From Actinomycetes bacterium (GTDB lineage Bacteria; Actinomycetota; Acidimicrobiia; Acidimicrobiales; Acidimicrobiaceae): a stretch of 32,112 bases of DNA. Each line of letters starts with the position of its first letter. The stretch's first letter is position 1. Below are positions 1-7,088 of this stretch, piece after piece. Made by a program: the position numbers and the translations under genes. The stretch covers positions 1-32,112 of the forward strand of contig JAJYNL010000008.1 in the NCBI GenBank assembly GCA_021786375.1, in the 5' to 3' direction. A model generated the notes under the pieces. It made no database searches and was not told the DNA's origin. It saw only the letters and a program-made list of their open reading frames with translations.

Positions 1-126
1 GGCTTCGGCCACCGGCCCGGCTTCGGCCACCGGCCCGGCTTCGGCCACCGGCCCGGCTTCGGCCACCGGCCCGGCTTCGGCCACCGGCCCGGCTTCGGCC
101 ACCGGCCCGGCTTCGGCCACCGGCCC
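1..126. repeat. 18-bp tandem repeat, seven perfect copies
   Basis: The unit GGCTTCGGCCACCGGCCC is repeated seven times without a mismatch from base 1 to base 126 and probably continues beyond the window edge. Its length is a multiple of three. On the minus strand it stays in frame in the partial gene that begins at 252 and encodes GPVAEA repeats. Identical copies at the nucleotide level suggest recent slippage or expansion. There are no unique spacers, so it is not a CRISPR array. Confidence 0.97.
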
Positions 127-252
127 TATGGTCATATCTGAAGCCGTCTGGGGTGTGTCGGTGGGCGAGGTCGACACCTCGCCGACTGCTGTTTGGGTTT
201 CGCGGGCGGGCTCCTCCGTCTTCGCACGCTTTCCCCAGCCGAAGATCCCCAT
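1..252 (-). CDS. N-terminal part of a repeat-containing protein (runs off the left edge)
   Basis: An open frame starts with ATG at 252 on the minus strand and continues without a stop through base 1 (84 codons seen). The N-terminus reads [11 protein letters not shown], followed by an acidic, Thr/Pro/Ser-rich stretch to about residue 42. Seven perfect copies of the hexapeptide GPVAEA, coded by an 18-bp repeat, fill residues 43-84. A purine-rich AAGGCGGG lies just upstream of the ATG. No folded domain is visible. The short hydrophobic/basic start followed by a low-complexity acidic region resembles the variable A-domain of FtsY (SRP receptor), but that identity is only a guess. The gene is divergent from the malic enzyme gene, with about 170 bp between them. 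Confidence 0.6.
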   Translation of the reverse strand, partial: MGIFGWGKRAKTEEPARETQTAVGEVSTSPTDTPQTASDMTIGPVAEAGPVAEAGPVAEAGPVAEAGPVAEAGPVAEAGPVAEA

Positions 253-424
253 CGTTCCCGCCTTTGTCGATTGAGTTTGGAGCCCTGGGCGCCCACCCCG
301 GATGCCCAAGCCTATCCCTAGTTCTAGTTCCCTTCTATGGTCTGAACAATCCGGCCCCCGTGCGCGTCTACCTGCACAGATGTCGAAAATGAGTTTTCAC
401 AAGCTATCGGCTATGTTTGGAAGT

Positions 425-1840
425 ATGGCAACTCCCAATGTCTCTCACTCCGTGGTTATACGTGCCGAGCTGAGTCACCGCCCAGGTGTTCTGGGTCGCC
501 TGACGACCGCAATCGGCGATGCAGGGGGAAACATTCTCGGGCTGGACCTCATCGAGGTAACGGGGGAGACGATCGTACGCGACATTACCGTCTTGGCGGT
601 GGACGAGGCCCACGTCGACCAAATCCGCACAGTCGCTGAGGAGGTTCCGGGCGTCCACATCAAGAGCGTCTTGGACCGAACCTTCCGTCTCCACCTCCAT
701 GGCAAGATCGAAGTCTGCGGAAAGACGCCCATCCAGAACCGCGACGATCTTTCGATGGCTTACACACCAGGCGTAGCCCGTGTCTGTCTTGAGATTGCCA
801 GAAAGCCCGTTGAGGTGCACAACTACACCATCAAGGCAAATTCGGTGGCCGTAGTCACGGATGGTACCGCCGTCCTTGGGCTCGGAAATATCGGCCCTTA
901 CGCAGCACTACCCGTCATGGAGGGGAAAGCTCAGCTTTTCAAGCAGTTCGCCGGCGTGGATGCCTTTCCCGTCTGCCTCAATGTGCAAAACACGGAACAG
1001 CTGATTCAGGCGGTGGAGGCTCTGGAGCCAGCCTTTGGCGGCATCAATCTCGAGGACATCGCCGCGCCGCGGTGTTTTGAAGTGGAGGAGGAACTGAAGA
1101 GGCGCCTTGATATCCCGGTCTTCCACGACGATCAGCATGGGACGGCGGTCGTCACCCTCGCCGCCCTTCGGAACGCCATGACGGTCATCGACAAAAAGCT
1201 GACCGAGCTGACCATCGTGATTGCTGGTGCCGGAGCCGCCGGAGTAGCGATTACCAAAATCCTTGCCAATGCGGGTGTGCCGAATATCGTGGTCACGGAC
1301 CGGCAGGGAGCGATTTACGATGGCCGTCCTGGCTTGTCGGGCATGAAGGAGTGGGTTGCGGGTAACACAAACCCCGGTAGGCGCCACGGCTCACTGTCAG
1401 ATGTTCTGGTGGGAGCCGACGTCTTTGTAGGTGTTTCCGGCCCGGGGCTGCTGACTCGTGACGATGTCGCCCGAATGGGCAGCAGGCCCGTCGTTTTTGC
1501 GCTGGCGAACCCTGAGCCTGAGATCCTCCCCGACGAGATCGAGGACCTGGCGGCAGTTGTGGCAACCGGGCGCAGCGACTATCCGAACCAGATCAACAAC
1601 GTGTTGTGCTTCCCGGGAATCTTCCGCGGCGCCCTCGACGCAAGCGCTATGGCGATTACGGAGTCGATGAAGTTGGCGGCAGCAAATGCGATCGCTTCCG
1701 CGGTCGCACCCGACCAGCTCTCGCCGCACTATATAATCCCGTCGCTCTTTAACAAGAACGTGGCTTCTATGGTTGCGCAGGCTGTTGCTGATGCGGCACG
1801 TGCCGAAGGGGTCGTGCGCCAGGATCCACGCATCGTCTGA
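425..1840 (+). CDS. NAD(P)-dependent malic enzyme with N-terminal ACT domain
   Basis: Predicted to catalyse oxidative decarboxylation of malate to pyruvate in the cytoplasm. From the ATG at 425 it is 471 residues. Residues 1-85 or so form an ACT domain ([17 protein letters not shown]), which in this family usually binds a small regulatory ligand. The catalytic part follows with the conserved Tyr in [10 protein letters not shown], the Lys/Asp stretch [16 protein letters not shown], the metal-binding [14 protein letters not shown], the FHDDQHGTA segment, a Rossmann motif [12 protein letters not shown] and the C-terminal [15 protein letters not shown]. In-frame ATG codons also exist at 302, 380, 389 and 413. 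None has a good ribosome binding site. I chose 425 because the ACT domain starts right after it, but 380 to 413 remain possible. A strong hairpin follows the stop. Confidence 0.93.
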   Translation: MATPNVSHSVVIRAELSHRPGVLGRLTTAIGDAGGNILGLDLIEVTGETIVRDITVLAVDEAHVDQIRTVAEEVPGVHIKSVLDRTFRLHLHGKIEVCGKTPIQNRDDLSMAYTPGVARVCLEIARKPVEVHNYTIKANSVAVVTDGTAVLGLGNIGPYAALPVMEGKAQLFKQFAGVDAFPVCLNVQNTEQLIQAVEALEPAFGGINLEDIAAPRCFEVEEELKRRLDIPVFHDDQHGTAVVTLAALRNAMTVIDKKLTELTIVIAGAGAAGVAITKILANAGVPNIVVTDRQGAIYDGRPGLSGMKEWVAGNTNPGRRHGSLSDVLVGADVFVGVSGPGLLTRDDVARMGSRPVVFALANPEPEILPDEIEDLAAVVATGRSDYPNQINNVLCFPGIFRGALDASAMAITESMKLAAANAIASAVAPDQLSPHYIIPSLFNKNVASMVAQAVADAARAEGVVRQDPRIV

Positions 1841-1846
1841 GAAGGC

Positions 1847-1877
1847 AAAGAGCTCGTAGTCTGCTACGGGCTCTTTT
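1847..1877. terminator. Intrinsic terminator after the malic enzyme gene, possibly bidirectional
   Basis: The arms AAAGAGC-t-CGTAG and CTACG-g-GCTCTTT pair almost perfectly around a 4-base loop. A T-run follows on the plus strand. The hairpin lies 7 bases after the malic enzyme stop. It also lies just downstream of the minus-strand tRNA-Phe, where the opposite arm ends in TTT, so it may end transcription from both sides. Confidence 0.85.
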
Positions 1878-1885
1878 GTATTTAA

Positions 1886-1961
1886 TGGTGGTCGGGACCG
1901 GTTTCGATCCGGTGACCCCACGCTTTTCAGGCGTGTGCTCTACCAACTGAGCTACCCGACC
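1886..1961 (-). tRNA. tRNA-Phe (GAA)
   Basis: On the minus strand the acceptor arm GGTCGGG pairs with CCCGACC, followed by discriminator A and an encoded CCA. The D-arm TAGCTCAGTTGGTAGAGCA, the anticodon loop CTGAAAA (anticodon GAA) on a CACGC/GCGTG stem, and the T-arm with TTCGAAA... all fit a canonical 76-base tRNA. It is followed by the shared terminator and lies 19 bases downstream of tRNA-Asp, so the two are probably cotranscribed. Confidence 0.97.
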
Positions 1962-1980
1962 AAGGCGGTAAGACCACCAG

Positions 1981-2055
1981 CGGACCTGACGGGATTTGAA
2001 CCCGCGACCTCCGGCTTGACAGGCCGGCGTGCACTCCGAGCTGCACCACAGGTCC
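1981..2055 (-). tRNA. tRNA-Asp (GTC)
   Basis: On the minus strand the acceptor GGACCTG pairs with CAGGTCC. The discriminator is G, as is usual for tRNA-Asp. The anticodon loop is CTGTCAA (anticodon GTC) on a CCGGC/GCCGG stem, and the T-loop is TTCAAAT. CCA is not encoded, in contrast to the neighbouring tRNA-Phe. Confidence 0.97.
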
Positions 2056-2706
2056 CAGTACCTCGTCACTAATCAGGCAACGAGGAAACACTAGCTTAGC
2101 GAGTCAGCTGGCGTCTGCACACCGCGGGGAACAAATTGGCTACGCACCATGAGCTGATCACTGAGTCGTTTGCTTGTTCAATCGAGTCCGGCGCTCCGGC
2201 GCTCCGGCGCGCACGCGGACGATCTCGATATGTCTTGGAAGGATCACCGGGGCATACCAGCTTGGTCACGAAGGGCGTCAAGCGTCGAGTTTGGCCCCTC
2301 GGGTGCCTTACTGGATTCGATATTCGAAGACCTGCGCCTATTTGTACGTTTGAACCTCGTACAAGACGTACCCTTCGTCCGCCGCTTGACTTGACTCATC
2401 GGCGGGCCGGCAACAATCTGAGGCCGGCGCGATACCACGGTGCGCCATAGGCACTGCATGGGCGTCTTTCCAAGCGATCCGGTTAGGGCCCGTATTTTGG
2501 GTCCCCGTTGCTGCTTCGTGCCGGTGTTCGGATCCTATCGGGCTGCTCAGGTGGGGATTCCGCGGCCGGTGTGCGCACACTTCTTCAGAGTCTTGTTCTC
2601 GGGAATCCAAATCCGCCGTGAGCCCTGTTTTTGACGGAATCCCCCGCGGCTTCCTGTGGGTAGTCGTAAACTCGTCACAAGTGTCAGCCACAATGAGGGA
2701 ATGCGA
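2056..2706. other. Intergenic stretch of about 650 bp without a convincing gene
   Basis: Short frames on both strands have no recognisable product and no good ribosome binding site. I looked for SRP RNA, tmRNA and RNase P core motifs and saw none. There is a short 8-bp repetition around 2189-2211. A 10-bp inverted repeat, GGGGATTCCG at 2553-2562 and CGGAATCCCC at 2635-2644, flanks the region upstream of the secreted-protein gene. The right end should contain that gene's promoter: a TAAACT hexamer at 2667-2672 is a possible -10 box, with no clear -35. Confidence 0.6.
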
Positions 2707-3522
2707 GTGCGCACCAGATCACGTAAAGTAGCCCGACGCGCCAGCCATCTCGGGGCAAAAGGCATTCTGGGCATAGCGGCTGTGACCTTGGCCTGGCTTG
2801 GGTTGCTGCCGATTTCGGCGATCGCAGCGACATCCAACCCTTATAGCGGTACCGGCTACGACGTCTCCTATCCCAATTGCACCGCGAGTCAACCCCCGTC
2901 GGGGGCCACCTTCGCCCTGATCGGTGTCGGCGGGGGCCGTGCCTTCACTTCGAATTCCTGCGCCGGGTCGGAATTGAAGAGTGCCGCCGGACTCCCCGTG
3001 TCGCTTTACTACAACACCGGGTATGCGGGGTCTTTTGCGCGCCAGATCGACGGGACGTGCCTCAGCGACGTCTCCAATGCGGGCGTTTTCTCCAAACTAA
3101 GTGGTCACAAGCTCTCCCAGGCACAGCAGGCTTGGGAGATAGGTTGCAGCGAGGCTTCCTATGCGGCTACCTACGCCGCCTCCTCGCTCGGGGTGTCTAA
3201 TCCTCCCGTGTCGTGGTGGGCCGATGTCGAAACCGGCAATAGCTGGTCCACGAACACCAGCCTCAACCAGTTCGCCCTCGACGGCATGAGCTATTTCATG
3301 TCCAACAATGGCAATGGCGTCGGGGGTTTTTACTCCTCGCCGTCTATGTGGGCAAAGATCGCCGGCAACTCGAGCTGGAACACTACTCCGGCTATGTCTG
3401 GCAGCTGGGTGGCCGGCTTGCAGCCGCCCTGCTCGACCAGTCCTGTCTTGGGTGGAGCCCCTACCTGGCTGGTCCAGAGCGGCAGCATCGGGGGTCTTGA
3501 CCAGGACACCGCTTGTTCTTGA
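2707..3522 (+). CDS. Secreted GH25-like (DUF1906-type) protein, short form
   Basis: The N-terminus has several Arg/Lys, a hydrophobic segment (GILGIAAVTLAWLGLLPI) and a likely signal peptidase site after AIA, so it is probably exported. The mature part resembles glycoside-hydrolase-25-like domains: it begins GYDVSYPNC, has a DVE motif in WWADVETGNSW, then VGGFYSSPSMW, and ends DQDTAC. The same blocks occur in the protein at 14848-16272 (GADISWPQC, WWLDVELPGN, VGIYSSKYQF, DPDYAC), so the two are paralogues. Muramidase or other glycan-binding activity is inference. I prefer GTG at 2707, 6 bases after GAGGGA, over ATG at 2701, which abuts that site. The 3' end carries a 22-bp tandem duplication that relocates the stop. 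Confidence 0.8.
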   Translation: MRTRSRKVARRASHLGAKGILGIAAVTLAWLGLLPISAIAATSNPYSGTGYDVSYPNCTASQPPSGATFALIGVGGGRAFTSNSCAGSELKSAAGLPVSLYYNTGYAGSFARQIDGTCLSDVSNAGVFSKLSGHKLSQAQQAWEIGCSEASYAATYAASSLGVSNPPVSWWADVETGNSWSTNTSLNQFALDGMSYFMSNNGNGVGGFYSSPSMWAKIAGNSSWNTTPAMSGSWVAGLQPPCSTSPVLGGAPTWLVQSGSIGGLDQDTACS

Positions 3523-3539
3523 CCAGGACACCGTTTGTT
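3496..3539. repeat. 22-bp tandem duplication across the stop codon
   Basis: CTTGACCAGGACACCG(C/T)TTGTT occurs twice in direct succession (3496-3517 and 3518-3539), differing at one base. Copy 1 encodes the conserved C-terminal LDQDTAC. The present stop TGA (3520-3522) lies in copy 2. Read as a single copy, the frame would end TGT-TAG with TAG at 3539-3541, giving a protein ending in Cys like its paralogue. This suggests a coding-neutral slippage event. An alternative is the terminal repeat of a vanished insertion sequence. Confidence 0.9.
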
Positions 3540-3820
3540 AGGGCTTGCAGCCAGAACCTCTGAATAGGATCTGTGCACGCTTCCTGATGGGGTGTACACG
3601 CCCGGAAGGTGGGCCCCAAGAGGGTCGCAGTCTGCCTGTGCAGGAAGTGGACTTCTGAGATTGGCGCGCCCCTGACGGTTTGAACTCTCGTGATGCCTTG
3701 AGGCGAGAAGTGCCTGAGGACACTCTTCGCCGGTTTCAAAATGCGTCGCCGGCAGCGCGGCGGCATTCGACCGGCCTAAAAGATGGGCGCGCGTCCGGCC
3801 GTGACCGGCCACGCTCCGTG
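3540..3820. other. Intergenic stretch between the GH25-like gene and tRNA-Glu
   Basis: About 280 bp with no supported gene. Short frames here have no recognisable product. A GGCCG-tgac-CGGCC hairpin at about 3797-3810 lies just downstream of the minus-strand tRNA-Glu, but it has no T-run, so a terminator role is uncertain. Confidence 0.5.
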
Positions 3821-3893
3821 CACCCCCAACGGGATTCGAACCCGTGTTACCGCCGTGAAAGGGCGACGTCCTAGGCCACTAGACGATGGGGGC
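3821..3893 (-). tRNA. tRNA-Glu (TTC)
   Basis: On the minus strand the acceptor GCCCCCA pairs with TGGGGGT (closing G-U pair). The anticodon loop is CTTTCAC (anticodon TTC) on a CGCC/GGCG stem, the T-loop is TTCGAAT and the discriminator is G. CCA is not encoded. The gene lies 35 bases after the stop of the minus-strand S51-like/CysRS-like gene, so it may be read through from it. Confidence 0.96.
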
Positions 3894-3928
3894 TGGCTAC
3901 CAGGCATCGCCGATCAAACCGCAAGCTC

Positions 3929-5185
3929 TCAGGGCTTGGCAAGGTGCCAGATCGCTCCGTCGGGCGTGTCTTGAATGACGATTCCTAGCTTGTCGAGTTT
4001 ATCGCGAATGGCGTCGGCGTCGCCCCATCGACGTTCCGCCCTTGCTCCGGCTCGAAGCTCCATGAGCGTTTCCATCAGTGGCCCGATCCGTTCCTCGGCG
4101 CTGACGAGCCCCTCACGGACGATCGGCTCGAGACGGCTCACCATGGAGCGAAGAGCCGCTCGGCCCTTCTCCATCTCGTCGGACTGCAGAGTGTCGGCCG
4201 ACCAGGCGGCGAGTTCCTCTTCCAGGTCAAGAATGGTTTCAAGCGCCGTATGCGAGTCGAGTGATTTCAGGGCGGCATCGAAACGCGCTTGGTGCGACTC
4301 TATGCTCGCCAGGAGCGGCGATTCCGCCTTCTTCTCCCCGGATACTTCGCTTCTTGCCTGCTCTGGCTTGGCCGCCACGTGCATTTCGCCCACGGTGGCA
4401 AGCGCGGAGCGGAATTCTTCGAATGTCAGCCGTTCGCCTGCCTGATAGACGGCACGCCCCGAGCCTTGAAGAAGGGTCACGGTACCAAGGCCGACAAAGC
4501 GCACGCTGCCTTGTTCCAGGTCGATGATGATCCCGGTGTGCTCGTCGATTCCGATCACTGCGCATCCCTGGTCGAGCTGCGACATGAGCAAGTCCAGGCG
4601 TTCCTGCCCCATGTAGCAGAAACGGGTGTCGTGATTCTGCCCCTCGGCATTGTTGAAGTGCGGAATCACCAGTGCCTTGAGCCCGATTGCGGAGAGGACG
4701 TCCAAGCCTTTGCGAAGTTGGACGGGCTCTCCCACCTTGTAGATCTCGTAGACGGGGATCGAGTGGTGGCCGAGAGTGAGGACAGCGGCGGACGAGAATG
4801 CGACCACCCCACCAGTGGTCAACTTTTTGGAAAGAATGGAAGCCAAAGGCAGGTCGGACCATTGGCGCAACGCATAAGTCGGGCTGCCCGGGCCGGCAAA
4901 GACGTAGTCCGCGTCACGGAGTTGATTGGCGAATGACTCCAGCTGCAGGGATGAAGCCCTGGAGGCCTCCCGCATCGAGGCAAGGTCGACCTTTACTCCG
5001 ATAGAAGTCTTGAAGTAGTCGATGGCCTTCTGGGCAATGTCATCGGCATTGCCCTGGAAGCCGAAGGGCGTGTCCAGGATGACGGCTTTGGCCGGGTTGG
5101 GCAGCACGGAGAAAATCTCGCGATGCGATTTGACCATGGTGGGACTGGTCTCACCCGATCCCATGAGCATGAGGATTCTTGCCAT
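3929..5185 (-). CDS. Fusion: peptidase S51/cyanophycinase-like domain plus cysteinyl-tRNA synthetase C-terminal domain
   Basis: 418 residues. Residues 1-265 resemble the peptidase E/cyanophycinase (S51) type of the class I amidotransferase fold: MGSGETSPTM at the start, AGPGSPTYALRQW at 97-109, a candidate nucleophile in FSSAA (Ser131/132) where the family usually has GxSAG, and PHFNNAEGQNHDTR around 175-188. A polar linker (about 272-290) leads to residues 290-418, which match the DALR/C-terminal part of CysRS: a helical bundle, then RRWGDADAIRDKL (385-397) and IQDTPDGAIW (404-413). The CysRS catalytic domain with its HIGH and KMSKS motifs is absent. The ATG is 2 bases after the upstream hydrolase stop, so the two are likely coupled. 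A role in tRNA or cysteine-related hydrolysis is speculation. Confidence 0.8.
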   Translation of the reverse strand: MARILMLMGSGETSPTMVKSHREIFSVLPNPAKAVILDTPFGFQGNADDIAQKAIDYFKTSIGVKVDLASMREASRASSLQLESFANQLRDADYVFAGPGSPTYALRQWSDLPLASILSKKLTTGGVVAFSSAAVLTLGHHSIPVYEIYKVGEPVQLRKGLDVLSAIGLKALVIPHFNNAEGQNHDTRFCYMGQERLDLLMSQLDQGCAVIGIDEHTGIIIDLEQGSVRFVGLGTVTLLQGSGRAVYQAGERLTFEEFRSALATVGEMHVAAKPEQARSEVSGEKKAESPLLASIESHQARFDAALKSLDSHTALETILDLEEELAAWSADTLQSDEMEKGRAALRSMVSRLEPIVREGLVSAEERIGPLMETLMELRAGARAERRWGDADAIRDKLDKLGIVIQDTPDGAIWHLAKP

Positions 5186-5187
5186 GA

Positions 5188-6048
5188 TCAGGCCGCCTCT
5201 CCGATCTTGCTCTCGAAAGCAAGGAGAAGGTCGGCGACCCGCTCGGGATACTGGGCATGCAGGTCATGGTCTCCGTCGACAAAGATCTCAGTTTGCAGGC
5301 CGACCTTTTGGACAAGCGCGTTGAGCCGCTCGCGCCGCTCGCCTGACTCCACCTCGTCGTGCTTGATCGCCAGGAGCGCAAAAATAGGAACTCCAAGGTT
5401 GGAAAGGACCGCGGCCGGCGTGTACTTATAGAGTTCGTGAAGGATCTGCATGTGCTGCTCGCGGCCGAGCTTCGCCCGGGCGGTTCCATCCGCCAGCTCC
5501 TCGAGATTGCCGAGCGTCGCACTCAGGGCCTCTTCGCTCCAATCCTTGTGCGCAGAGCGGATGTGGTCGGCAAGCCGTGAGAAGGAGAAGCGGGAGAGTT
5601 TGGGTGGCGCCAGTACCGAGGCGCACTCGTCCCAGGTGCGGAAGTGCTCTTTCAAATCGAAGACACCCCCGTCGACCAGTACGACGCCCGCGACACTTTG
5701 AGGTTGCGCCTGAGCAAACAGCGCCACGACAGCCGCCCCCCATGACTGGCCCACGACGATGGATGGATCCGGGTGCTGTTGGCTGGCCGCCAAGGACAAC
5801 ACCTTGGTAAGGTCCTCCACCAGCTGAGGGTGCGTGAAGCCCCAGTCCGGCTTGGAGCTGAGCCCGTGGCCCCGCTGATCGATTGCCAGACTGGATCTGC
5901 CTGCTCGCTCCAATTGATAGCCGACACCGTCCCACAGCAGAGCATTGGAGGCCAGTCCGTGCACGAGCAGGAAGTCCGGCGGCATTTTGCCGCGCACGAC
6001 CCCCGAGATGGCAACCCCGTTCCCAACGTCGAAAAGCTGTCGTTTCAC
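5188..6048 (-). CDS. Alpha/beta hydrolase
   Basis: 286 residues of the alpha/beta-hydrolase fold. Visible features are the oxyanion-hole HG in LLVHGLASNALLW (28-40), the DQRGHGLSSKP segment (57-67), the nucleophile elbow GQSWGA with Ser102, and a C-terminal histidine in FVDGDHDLHAQYPE (His261 or His264). The substrate cannot be told from sequence; esterases, lactonases and haloperoxidase-like enzymes share these motifs. The start is GTG at 6048 with no Shine-Dalgarno sequence on this strand. It follows the oxidoreductase gene at 6102 by 53 bases and overlaps functionally with the downstream S51-like/CysRS-like gene (2-base gap). Confidence 0.88.
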   Translation of the reverse strand: MKRQLFDVGNGVAISGVVRGKMPPDFLLVHGLASNALLWDGVGYQLERAGRSSLAIDQRGHGLSSKPDWGFTHPQLVEDLTKVLSLAASQQHPDPSIVVGQSWGAAVVALFAQAQPQSVAGVVLVDGGVFDLKEHFRTWDECASVLAPPKLSRFSFSRLADHIRSAHKDWSEEALSATLGNLEELADGTARAKLGREQHMQILHELYKYTPAAVLSNLGVPIFALLAIKHDEVESGERRERLNALVQKVGLQTEIFVDGDHDLHAQYPERVADLLLAFESKIGEAA

Positions 6049-6101
6049 GGTGGAGGAAACAATCGCGCCGGCTGAGGCATTCCGTAACCCGCCTTCCCTG
6101 G

Positions 6102-7088
6102 TTAGCTTGTGTCCGCTATGCGGTTCAAGAGATGGGCAACCGCAAGGCTCCGACCGAGCGGTCTCGGAAAGGGAGTTCCGTCACGCAAGCTGGTCGCGAA
6201 CTCCTTTACCATCAGTTCGTATGGGTTCGAGGGCCGGGAGGAGATCAACTGCTCCCGGCCTTGCCGGTTGATCCGGATTTCGGTGTCAGAAGTGCCGGGG
6301 GTGAATGGGTTGGCCATCTCCGCGGTGCCGTGTGCCCCGCGTACCTCAAGCCGCTGCCGCTCCGGCCGCACGAAGGACGCAACCACTCGTGCTCTGGGGC
6401 CACGGTCGAAGCTCAGCTCAACAGCAGTCTCGACGTCGATGTCCCCTTGCACTTTGCGCTCCACTCGCTCGATCTGGGGGGTTGCGCCGGCAAGTTCCAC
6501 GATCGGGTCAAGGAGGTAAACGCCCACGTCCAGAAGCGCTCCGCCACCCATTGATCCCTTCCAGCGATAATTTTCGCCAGGCGCCAGCTCGAAGGTGAAC
6601 TCCGCTTCGATCTCCTGCAGAGGTCCGATGCCTCCATCCTGGATGTAGGAGCGGAAGCGCCGGTCGCGGAGGTGGAATTGGGTCATATAGGCCTCGCCTA
6701 CGAGGACCTGGTTGGCCAAGGCGCAATCGGCGATAGCCGAGACTTCGTTGGCATCAAGGGCAAGGGGCTTCTCGCAGAGGGTGGGGACGCCTGCTTCGAC
6801 AGCCATGCGCACCACCGGCAGATGCAGGGAGTTGGGGAGGGCGACATAAACGGCATCCACTTCACCGGAGCCGATGAGCGAGGCGTAGTCGGCGAAGCGC
6901 CGAGCGCCCGCCCTTTCCGCCGGCAACCCCGAGCCTCCCGACAGCGTGGCGTAGGCGGCGAGCCTCGCATTAGGGTCCGCAAGGATGGCCGGTATAACGG
7001 CCGCATTGGCGACGAATGAGGCAGCTCCGATAACGCCCCAGCGCACGGGTTCTCGCTTGGTTCTGTCATAGTTTGGCATGGTGCTCAC
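6102..7088 (-). CDS. Gfo/Idh/MocA family oxidoreductase
   Basis: 328 residues. It has an N-terminal Rossmann domain (WGVIGAASFVANAAVIPA at about 18-35), the family signature VPTLCEKPLALDANE with the conserved Lys of EKP, and a C-terminal alpha/beta domain beginning about residue 130 (GEAYMTQFHLRDRRF; GGGALLDVGVYLLDPI). These enzymes use NAD(P) on sugars, inositols or similar polyols; the substrate is not predictable here. The start may be GTG at 7088 or ATG at 7079. Either overlaps the end of the upstream oxidoreductase gene (stop at 7066), so the two are translationally coupled. Confidence 0.9.
   Translation of the reverse strand: MSTMPNYDRTKREPVRWGVIGAASFVANAAVIPAILADPNARLAAYATLSGGSGLPAERAGARRFADYASLIGSGEVDAVYVALPNSLHLPVVRMAVEAGVPTLCEKPLALDANEVSAIADCALANQVLVGEAYMTQFHLRDRRFRSYIQDGGIGPLQEIEAEFTFELAPGENYRWKGSMGGGALLDVGVYLLDPIVELAGATPQIERVERKVQGDIDVETAVELSFDRGPRARVVASFVRPERQRLEVRGAHGTAEMANPFTPGTSDTEIRINRQGREQLISSRPSNPYELMVKEFATSLRDGTPFPRPLGRSLAVAHLLNRIADTS

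Noticed and set aside
1-126. CRISPR-like array
   Set aside because: The 18-bp units follow each other directly without spacers and stay in frame in a coding sequence.
2056-2706. Structural RNA such as SRP RNA, tmRNA or RNase P RNA in the gene-free stretch
   Set aside because: None of the conserved core sequences of these RNAs was seen on either strand.
3496-3600. Terminal repeats of an insertion sequence
   Set aside because: The first copy encodes the C-terminal motif shared with the paralogue, and no transposase remnant was seen in the following 280 bp. Tandem duplication is simpler, although not proven.
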